Below, in pieces: positions 1-5,806 of a DNA stretch of 5,806 bases. The stretch's first letter is position 1. The number at the start of each line of letters is the position of its first letter. Under the pieces are notes generated by a model, which was given only the letters and a program-made list of their open reading frames with translations, was not told the DNA's origin and made no database searches. The position numbers were made by a program, and so were the translations under genes. Origin of the DNA: a bacterium (GTDB taxonomy: Bacteria; Patescibacteriota; Gracilibacteria; Absconditabacterales; Absconditicoccaceae); assembly GCA_020629735.1 (NCBI GenBank), contig JAHDCT010000073.1, positions 1 through 5,806 on the forward strand. The letters run 5' to 3'.

Positions 1-282
1 GGGCTTGTCCTATCACTTATTGGTCTTGTCTTATTTCTTAGTACAAAGTTCTATACCCTAAGACATAAAGACGCAAGATGATATTGATTCTTCTGACGAT
101 CTATATTCCTCATTTTATTATGCATACTCCTCCTCTTTCAAGAATATTCAAGACATGTTGTATTCTGATTTTTATGAAAAACACGAGACATAAAGAACTA
201 TCTTCTTCTTATAAGTGCTTGATACATTCTCTATCAGTACCAAACAACGTATTCATTCTTCTCTAAATTACCAAGAACATAA
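1..282 (+). CDS. C-terminal end of a multi-pass membrane protein (partial, TGA=Gly)
   Basis: The first reading frame is open from the window edge to a TAA at 280-282, giving the last 93 residues of a protein whose start lies outside. Six in-frame TGA codons are read as glycine. Three hydrophobic stretches are visible, at about residues 1-14, 34-47 and 66-80. They are separated by basic loops (T-K-F-Y-T-L-R-H-K near 15-23 and G-K-T-R-D-I-K near 59-65), as expected of an integral inner-membrane protein with several helices. No catalytic or family motif is recognisable in this fragment, so no function is assigned. The stop lies 37 bases before the next gene on the same strand, and I see no terminator or convincing promoter between them, so the two are probably co-transcribed. 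A shorter hydrophobic frame overlaps it (78-266), but it is blocked upstream by TAA and TAG and looks like a shadow. Confidence 0.7.
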
Positions 283-319
283 ACACCAAAAAACATTTAA
301 GTATCGCGAAACTGCCCCA

Positions 320-1867
320 ATGAAAATAGTCTTTTGACCAAACGATAGTATCTATAAGATTATTCAAACAATCAAAAAGATACCAAACTACAAACAAGCA
401 TTCATCGATATCCATAAAGATCATCGCCTTTTTCAGCACCAACGACGAAGTTCATATTTTCAATGAATCATTGCTGATCATAATCTAGATGTAATCTTTC
501 TCTCGCGTTCATCGAAAACAACTGAATATCGAAAAAAATGAGGAAATCGCGTACAAGAAGAAGAAAAATGACATCGATTTTTACAACTCCTAAAAGATCC
601 AAGACAAGCAGGTCAACAACTACTCAATTTTCACAAAGTTCTTCTGATCAAAAAGAACTATGTCTCGGTATTTGTACTCCTAGCAGAATTTATCGTACTT
701 ATTTCACTTCTTTATCTATTCTGGTCGCTTATTTCTCCCAAAGCAACCGTATATATAACTCCAGCCTATGATATAGAGCCACTTGTCTACAACTTCCGTT
801 ACTACCCTCTAGAAGATAAGCAAGTACACGAATTTCAAACCTATCTTTCGGTTCCCTATCAAAGAAAATCAATTCCTTATAGCTATGAGGCAAGTCTTCA
901 TGTACAAAATATGCAATACTCTCAAAAAGAAGCCAGATGAGTTATTGAATTACACAACACTTTTTCATACACCTATTCACTCAAAAACAGAACAACAATC
1001 GTGACTGACGAAGGGATCTTGTTCACCTTTGATGATAGGGTTGATGTTCCCTGATGATCAATTGAAAATCCTTGAAAAGCGAAAGTAACCGTAACTGCAA
1101 AAGCCAGCTTCGAGAATGGAGAACTCATTTGAGAAAGTGGAAATATTCCAAAAGGAAAATTAGTATACATTAAAAATCTTCCAGAAAGTCTCGAAGAAAA
1201 GAAAATTCGATGAGTAGCAGCCAGTAATTTTAAGTGAGGAAAGAACATAGAAACGTGAACAGTAATCGAAGAAGACATCAAGAAGATTGAAGAAAATATT
1301 CTCTCAAATATGGAAAAACAAAAAACAGCTTACGTAAATGCCTACGAAAGAGAAGACAACGAAGTTCTTCTGCCTTACCCAGATCTTTTTGAATTTGATA
1401 TTCAGGAATTTGTAACTACCTCACAAATAGGAGAAGAAGCATCTTTCGTTGAAGGAAAAGTAAATACCAATATTTCATACCCCTTTATAACTCGAGAAAA
1501 TCTTCAAAGGTGAGTAACAGATTACCTTTGACAAAGATCATGAGAAGATATTCAACTCACACAGTTTGATCGCAACTGAATAATCTTTTATGATTACATC
1601 TTCATGGAAGAGACCGAAAAAACCCCAGCGCATTATGTTATTCCAACAAAAGTTCCTATCATTAACATCTATAACATCGAAAAAGACACCTTATGAATTA
1701 TCGGAGAAATAAAAGATAGAATTGCTTGATTAGATAAAGAGGAAGCAAAGAAAATCATCTTAGACTACCAAGAAATCGACGGAGCAGAAATAGAGATTTC
1801 ACCAAGAATTTTCAATTTCATCCCATCAGTAAAAGCAAGAATCGATTTCAAATTCAAAGATCTCTAG
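320..1867 (+). CDS. Membrane-anchored baseplate J-like domain protein (TGA=Gly)
   Basis: This is a 515-residue protein from ATG 320 to TAG 1865-1867 with 18 in-frame TGA codons read as glycine. Visible order: a basic N-terminal domain of about 110 residues beginning M-K-I-V-F-G-P-N-D-S-I; one strong transmembrane helix at about 116-138; then about 375 residues of mostly beta-rich, presumably extracytoplasmic sequence. The latter contains V-P-G-G at 243-246, next to a V-T-V-T-A strand. The C-terminal segment (468-515) has a G-L-D-K-E-E-A helix, then I-S-P-R and I-P-S-V-K-A-R-I. By memory of the family, this layout and the closing pattern match proteins annotated 'baseplate J/gp47-like' in CPR genomes; no search was possible. 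The N-terminal domain starts directly on the first expected beta strand, which favours ATG 320, although the frame stays open back to GTG 215. There is no Shine-Dalgarno. The role is inferred: an anchored cell-surface or envelope-spanning structural protein. Confidence 0.75.
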
Positions 1868-1872
1868 GAAAT

Positions 1873-1901
1873 TTGATTCCTAAATACATTAAAAGTACAA
1901 T
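1873..1901 (+). promoter_or_regulatory. Putative promoter of the 1907 gene, leaderless arrangement
   Basis: TTGATT at 1873-1878 and TACAAT at 1896-1901 are separated by 17 bases, matching the bacterial -35/-10 consensus at 4 and 5 of 6 positions. The expected transcription start (about 7 bases after the -10) is near 1908, essentially on the ATG at 1907. The mRNA would then be leaderless, which fits the absence of a Shine-Dalgarno. This is inference from spacing only; AT-rich DNA produces such boxes by chance. Confidence 0.45.
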
Positions 1902-1906
1902 AATGT

Positions 1907-3154
1907 ATGGTAAATCTAAAAGATCGAGTTATTAAAGATGTTTTCTATACACCTAACTTTGATGAACTACATCAAAGTGATGAATTTAGTAGTTGAAAAA
2001 ATCGAATTAAAATAAGCCAGAAACAATCAAAAGAAACTGTCGATATACTTTGAAAAAAGAATGATTTTTATAAAATATTTTTTGAGAAAACATCATATAA
2101 ACCTGGAGCAACATTTGATTTTCAAAAAATGAAAAAACGAATCAATAAAATTGATGAAGATTTCAATCAAACATACGCTAATGACCGAGCATATAATCAG
2201 AGATCTCCGACTGAATTTTGTGATTTTTACATAAAAAAACCACCAAAAAATTATTCAATCGAATACTTACGATCAAATGAGTCAATACGACTACGTGCAC
2301 TCTTTAGAATAACTTCACCAGAAACATTATTCAAAATATTCTGACTACCCTTAGTTTTAAAAATGTGGTGGCGGGAATATAAAAACACAGAACCATTCTA
2401 TCAAGAATGTAAAAAAATAATTATGAGAGAAATGCTAGAAAATGACGAAGATAATTTCGACACCTTAGTAAGAATAATCGCAGGTCAAATTAGAGTAACA
2501 AAGAAAAGTGATCAGCCATACACAGCACTTCTACAATACCAGATAGTAAAAGATCAAGAATTGTATCAGAATGAACATCCAGAAATAGAAACAACGCTAT
2601 TAAAACCAACAACTCATATACCAGAAGATTGAGCAGTAACACAATGGTATGGAGAGGTATGAGAACATGAAGAACATAATCTCTACCTTGATTGACCAAC
2701 AGCTCTAACACTCACTCACAAATGAAGACCAATCGCGTATGCAAGTTTTTTCGTACAAGAAGATGCACTCTTCATCAACCAACTACAAAGACATACGTAT
2801 ACAGTGTACGATAAACATTGAAGAGGGCATGAAACACGTGATCAAATTTTAGACACCATCAATCGAAAAGACATGCTTCATGATAAACTCCACTTCATAG
2901 CGAAAAAACACGGACTGACAGAAATGATTATTCAGTCAGGTCAAAATAATTTCCGAACAACTGAATACCACTTACCAATTAAAATCTATGATTACAAAAC
3001 AGGAGAGAAAAAAGTAGATACCTATGAACATGAAGAAAAAATACCTCGTCTTTCCTTAGAAACGGCAGAAAAAATTTATGACAGGTACGCAGAAAAAAAG
3101 AATTATACCTTCTCAGAAAAAGATAAAAATTGGCATCTCGATATTTCTCAATAA
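1907..3154 (+). CDS. Uncharacterised protein with a GNAT-like C-terminal region (TGA=Gly)
   Basis: This is a 415-residue soluble protein from ATG 1907 to TAA 3152-3154, with eight TGA glycines beside seven GGN glycines. Residues 1-240 are charged and mostly helical; W-W-R near residue 156 is encoded by TGG-TGG-CGG, showing that TGG is still tryptophan. The C-terminal third has a run of predicted strands (about 263-294: G-P-T-A-L, then P-I-A-Y-A-S-F-F, then L-F-I-N-Q-L-Q). It is followed by a helix and a strand with G-L-T-E-M-I-I-Q-S-G-Q-N-N (about 336-348), then a late helix containing I-Y-D-R-Y-A and a final N-W-H-L strand. This resembles the acetyltransferase-like (GNAT) fold, but I see no clear acetyl-CoA loop (Q/R-x-x-G-x-G/A), so activity cannot be claimed. 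It lies 39 bases after the baseplate J-like gene and may also have its own promoter. An overlapping 10-codon reading frame at 1903-1935 is judged spurious. Confidence 0.75.
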
Positions 3155-3165
3155 ACTCCAACTCA

Positions 3166-4446
3166 CTAAGCTACTCGTTGCAAATTGGAAGCATCATCAA
3201 ATACTCTCTTCAACATATGTTGATAAGTCTCAGGCAGTTTTTTAATTTCATTAGACTTTCCTTCGATATCACCAATTTTTTCTATACCGATATTTTTTAA
3301 ACGATAGATTGCAGCTCTATGAAGAATAAGATCAGACAGCAAGGTATCATTATCTACGTTTCAAGCAACTAATCTCTTAGTAATAGCTATCTTTTTAAGC
3401 GTATTATCGTGAACCAATTCGGATGAAGATTTAGAAAGAATACGTCACATATGCTCAGGATCGGATATATCAATTTCAAACTGATATGAGGCATTTCTAC
3501 CTACAATTCACCTTTCTAGAAAATCTCTATAGTCAGAATAAGCCGTTTCAATGTATCACTTTGCAACTCATCAGTTCATAGAAGCTCTTGTGATTTTTTT
3601 ATAGAGAAAGGGTGTGAGCTGTTTTCACGTAGAATCAAGTAACGCCCAGGGTCAATGTTCATCTTTCTGAACTCAGTAAATTCAATTTCATAAATGTATT
3701 AATGAATGAAATACATTATCAGTAAGAAGAACAAACGTATTTCATTCTAGACTTCACAATCACTTTGATCATGCACATTCTCGTTCATGAACATGTTCAA
3801 ACTTACGAGCTTTAGATACTCTTATTTCTCTCAGGTTATCATTAAAAGTCATATAATAATCTGCTTTTTTCAATACATCTGTTAACTGCTTATGTTCACC
3901 AAGAAATGCTCCTTTTTGATAATCATTTTTTTCAGACGCCAACTTCTTATTAAATGCTTCTATAGAAGAGGTAATTAAACGTCATTCTTCCTCTTCTGTC
4001 AAAATTTTATATTGCATAAGTAAATTACCATCTTCAAGTTCAGGTAAGACAGCAAAAAGCTGCTCAACCGTTTCCTCATTCAATTTCTCTACTCATCTTC
4101 TTGAAACTATTTTATTTATTTTTCCAAGAATATCAGAAGTTCATCAGGTCAAAATAGATAAATTAGCTATTTTCACCTGAGCTTTTTCTATATCTATTTT
4201 CAATGATGATAAACCTTTTTTCAACTCTGCCAATAATTTCAATTCTTCAAAAAACTGATCAGCAGTAATATTATATTCAGTAAGAAAAGTAGCTATTTCT
4301 TCTTGCAATCATCAAATACGCTGTTCTAAATAAGATCTAGAAACCTCACCTACCTTACCAAGATCTGTCTGAATTTCTTTAACTGTTTTCTGACGTTTCA
4401 CAACTTCAGAAATAGTATTTATATATGTTGATAATCAAGACTCCAT
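3166..4446 (-). CDS. Coiled-coil protein with one WG-repeat-like segment (TGA=Gly)
   Basis: This is a 426-residue protein on the reverse strand, from ATG 4446-4444 to TAG 3168-3166, with 22 TGA codons read as glycine. An in-frame TAG lies three codons upstream, fixing the start closely. Residues about 8-90 are heptad-rich (E-V-V-K-R-Q-K-T-V-K-E-I, then L-K-K-G-L-S-S-L-K) and look like a coiled coil. Residues 257-286 contain Y-G-V-Q-K, P-W-A-L-L-D-S-T-G-K and P-F-L-Y-K-K-I, close to the WG/KWG repeat pattern (W-x-L-I-D-x-x-G-K-x-x-x-P-x-x-Y). Only one copy is clear. There is no signal peptide or membrane helix, so it is probably cytoplasmic. The gene begins 26 bases after the S4-domain gene stops and is probably co-transcribed with it; no Shine-Dalgarno is seen. 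Its stop is 11 bases from the stop of the convergent gene. I do not recognise the family beyond these features, and function is unknown. Confidence 0.75.
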
Positions 4447-4472
4447 CTTCAGCTAAACAGGAATAAAACATA

Positions 4473-4712
4473 TTATGTTGCACGAAGAACATCGATAACA
4501 ACATTTTCTTCTTCACAAATAACCTGCTCTCATCACACCAATTTTCTACGAATTCTCTCTTCAACAGCTCAATCAACGATTATCCCCCCTTCCCTAATCA
4601 TATGTTTAATATTCCCTCAACTCTCTCCTACTCAGTATACTTTTAAAAGTTTATTCAACTCAATATAGTCTTGTTCTAGAGAAAAAGTGTAATTCATAGC
4701 CAATGGAATCAT
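4473..4712 (-). CDS. Small S4-domain RNA-binding protein (YbcJ/YaaA type, TGA=Gly)
   Basis: The reverse strand encodes 79 residues from ATG 4712-4710 to TAA 4475-4473. It has the classic small stand-alone S4 layout: L-N-K-L-L-K-V-Y-G (19-27), E-S-G-G-N-I-K (30-36), I-R-E-G-G-I-I-V-D-G (39-48), then E-E-R-I-R-R-K-L-V-G-G-E-Q-V (51-64). S4 domains bind structured RNA, usually rRNA; members of this small family are linked to ribosome or RNA metabolism. Glycines 27, 32, 48, 60 and 61 are encoded by TGA. Several fall where the family carries glycine, notably the S-G-G turn and the N/D-G before the basic strand, which supports the recoding independently. A second in-frame ATG at 4697-4695 gives 74 residues, starting closer to the usual family N-terminus. 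The predicted promoter places the transcript start at the first ATG, so either start is possible. It is the first gene of a two-gene - strand unit. Confidence 0.85.
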
Positions 4713-4720
4713 AAAAAAGT

Positions 4721-4748
4721 ATCATAACAAATCTATTTACTTTATCAA
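4721..4748 (-). promoter_or_regulatory. Putative promoter of the S4 / coiled-coil gene pair
   Basis: On the reverse strand, TTGATA (4748-4743) and TATGAT (4726-4721) are separated by 16 bases, each matching consensus at 5 of 6 positions. Transcription would begin near 4714, about two bases before the ATG at 4712, giving a leaderless or nearly leaderless mRNA. The second ATG at 4697 would have a leader of about 17 bases without a Shine-Dalgarno. This is the strongest promoter-like match in the window, but it is inferred from sequence alone. Confidence 0.5.
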
Positions 4749-4774
4749 CATTTAATATATAAAATACAACTAAA

Positions 4775-4803
4775 TTGACATATCAAAGAAAATACAATAA
4801 TTT
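4775..4803 (+). promoter_or_regulatory. Possible promoter of the rightmost + strand gene
   Basis: A perfect TTGACA at 4775-4780 is followed after 17 bases by TAATTT (4798-4803), a weak -10. A better -10 word, TACAAT at 4793-4798, is spaced too closely (12 bases). Transcription would begin near 4805-4810. This lies in the AT-rich divergent intergenic stretch of 4713-4875, which otherwise shows no gene, terminator or repeat. Confidence 0.35.
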
Positions 4804-4875
4804 TAACAAAGAAAAATAACACTCATAAAACAACAACTTCATTTCTTCACAAAAGAACAAGAAAACCAACAACTC

Positions 4876-5806
4876 TTGCTAGAAGCAACGAACACGGTTT
4901 TAAAAAGAAAAATAAAACTTGAAAAACTTCAAGGAACGCTTTTTAGTTTATTTAAAAAAAATAAGTTAAGTGCAAAAAAAATTCAAAAAATTAAAGTAAG
5001 TTATTTTCAAAAAAAACACAATATCGACAAACGATCAGAAAAAAAACCTTTAGAAATATGTATTAAAAATCTCACATCATATGTTGATAAGTACGATAAA
5101 CCAGACTTATACAATTTTTTAAGAGTATTTGCTGATCTACCTAATCTTAGCTTTGATAGTCTCCAAACCACATTTCAAAAAAACGTAAAAACAAAATGAG
5201 AACTGAATATATCAGACGATCTCCTAATAGAATTAATCGAAAAATGCAAGTTCAGAAAAGCTAAATCATATCTCGCAAGGGCAATACTCACTCGAGTTCT
5301 TATTGAAAGAGATCCTCATCAAAGAATTCAAGATAGAATGTTAGACTTACTCCGACTAATCGATGAAGATACAGAAAGAAAAATACTTGAAAACATACAT
5401 GAAAAGGAAGGATTTTCACACTTCGATCAAAGTCCTCAAAATTATTTTAAAATGGTTATCAACTGATATTATTGACAAGAAAAACCCGTAAATATGGAAC
5501 AAGATCAACAATACCTTTTACGGGAAGACTTACATAGGTATTGATCAAGAAACATCACTCATAAAGTAAAATGAAAAAGATTACACAGTAGCGCACTTCG
5601 AGATTATACAAACTATTGATTAAACAAGAAAAAAATCAACTTTTTCGAATATTCAAGAAAAGCACTCACCATTGAGACCATCGATGAACAACTTTTTGAT
5701 GAAGAACTGAAAAATAAAATAATCGAAAATGCTCATCTTTGAAAAAGAATAAAACAACGTAAGCAACTACAATTAGACCGACTCATTAAAATACGGTCTA
5801 GCGACC
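4876..5806 (+). CDS. Uncharacterised lysine-rich helical protein, partial at right edge (TGA=Gly)
   Basis: With TGA as glycine the frame is open from after a TAA at 4804-4806 to the window end, giving at least 310 residues from TTG 4876. TGA glycines occur at 5197-5199 and at several later points. The N-terminal part is very lysine-rich, with poly-A tracts at 4954-4961, 4974-4981 and 5009-5016. The middle and C-terminal parts are helical and charged. Examples are L-I-E-K-C-K-F-R-K-A-K-S-Y-L-A-R-A, followed by E-R-D-P-H-Q-R-I and L-L-R-L-I-D, which has a faint TPR-like rhythm but no convincing repeat. There is no membrane helix or signal peptide. No ATG or GTG lies between the upstream stop and 4876, and the first in-frame ATG is at 5338. 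The start must therefore be the TTG or an unusual codon such as ATA at 4816 or 4825. I do not recognise the family. It is divergent from the S4 gene. Confidence 0.65.

Noticed and set aside
78..266. 62-residue hydrophobic reading frame starting with ATG
   Set aside because: It overlaps a longer frame (1-282) that is open from the window edge under the glycine code; its own frame is closed upstream by TAA and TAG.
973..1281. 102-residue reverse-strand reading frame
   Set aside because: It lies antisense inside the 320-1867 gene, which has family-like features, and its translation shows no motif.
1865..1882. Six-base-pair hairpin TAGGAA / TTCCTA over the stop of the 320 gene
   Set aside because: The stem is short, AT-rich and not followed by a T-tract, so it is not a convincing terminator; such hairpins are expected by chance.
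1903..1935. Ten-codon reading frame with ATG four bases before the ATG at 1907
   Set aside because: It ends at once and overlaps the long gene in another frame; no evidence of a leader peptide or attenuator.
2490..2711. 73-residue leucine-rich reverse-strand frame, and a similar one at 2979-3161
   Set aside because: Antisense shadows of the 1907-3154 gene; leucine and phenylalanine richness arises from the complement of A-rich codons.
4584..4589. C6 run (G6 in the S4 gene)
   Set aside because: It simply encodes two adjacent glycines of the S4 motif in frame; no sign of phase variation such as an alternative frame product.
3214..5092. Fifteen-base direct repeat CATATGTTGATAAGT at 3214-3228 and 5078-5092, with a partial copy near 4424
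   Set aside because: The copies lie inside unrelated coding sequences, in opposite sense relative to the genes, with no flanking similarity; probably chance in AT-rich DNA.
1..5806. Multiple nonsense-mutated pseudogenes
   Set aside because: All interruptions are TGA, never TAA or TAG, and the flanking protein sequence continues smoothly in the same frame. Random decay would give all three stops and frameshifts.
1..5806. TGA as tryptophan (Mycoplasma-type code) or selenocysteine
   Set aside because: TGA is far too frequent for either. In the S4 domain it falls on motif glycines, it occurs as TGA-TGA pairs in glycine-like turns such as V-P-G-G, and no SECIS-like element was noticed.

Overview
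The window reads as a piece of an AT-rich bacterial chromosome from a lineage that decodes TGA as glycine, most likely a Candidate Phyla Radiation bacterium of the Gracilibacteria / Absconditabacteria (SR1) group (NCBI translation table 25). With the standard code only short fragments appear. When TGA is read through, with only TAA and TAG as stops, nearly the whole window resolves into six tightly packed genes. The best proof of the decoding is a small S4-domain RNA-binding protein at 4473-4712, where TGA falls on glycines of the S4 motif. CGA is common and reads sensibly as arginine, which argues against the further CGA/CGG-to-Trp change known in Absconditabacterales (table 37). No IS element, phage module, CRISPR array, tRNA or rRNA was seen.

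Layout. On the + strand lie: the C-terminal end of a multi-pass membrane protein (1-282, cut by the window); a 515-residue membrane-anchored protein resembling the 'baseplate J-like' surface proteins annotated in CPR genomes (320-1867); and a 415-residue protein whose C-terminal third looks like a GNAT-type fold (1907-3154). These meet, after only 11 bases, a - strand pair transcribed from about 4715: the S4-domain protein (4473-4712) and a 426-residue coiled-coil protein with one WG-repeat-like segment (3166-4446). A divergent + strand gene, with no ATG near its beginning, runs off the right end (about 4876-5806).

Expression. No clear Shine-Dalgarno sequence precedes any start. In two cases (the 1907 gene and the S4 gene) a good -35/-10 pair ends 5 to 8 bases before the ATG, so the predicted transcription start falls on or within about 2 bases of the start codon. 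This suggests leaderless mRNAs. The first two + genes are probably co-transcribed, and so are the two - strand genes. The genes do not form one recognisable pathway. The common thread is envelope or surface proteins on the left, and an RNA-binding protein paired with an uncharacterised coiled-coil protein on the right.
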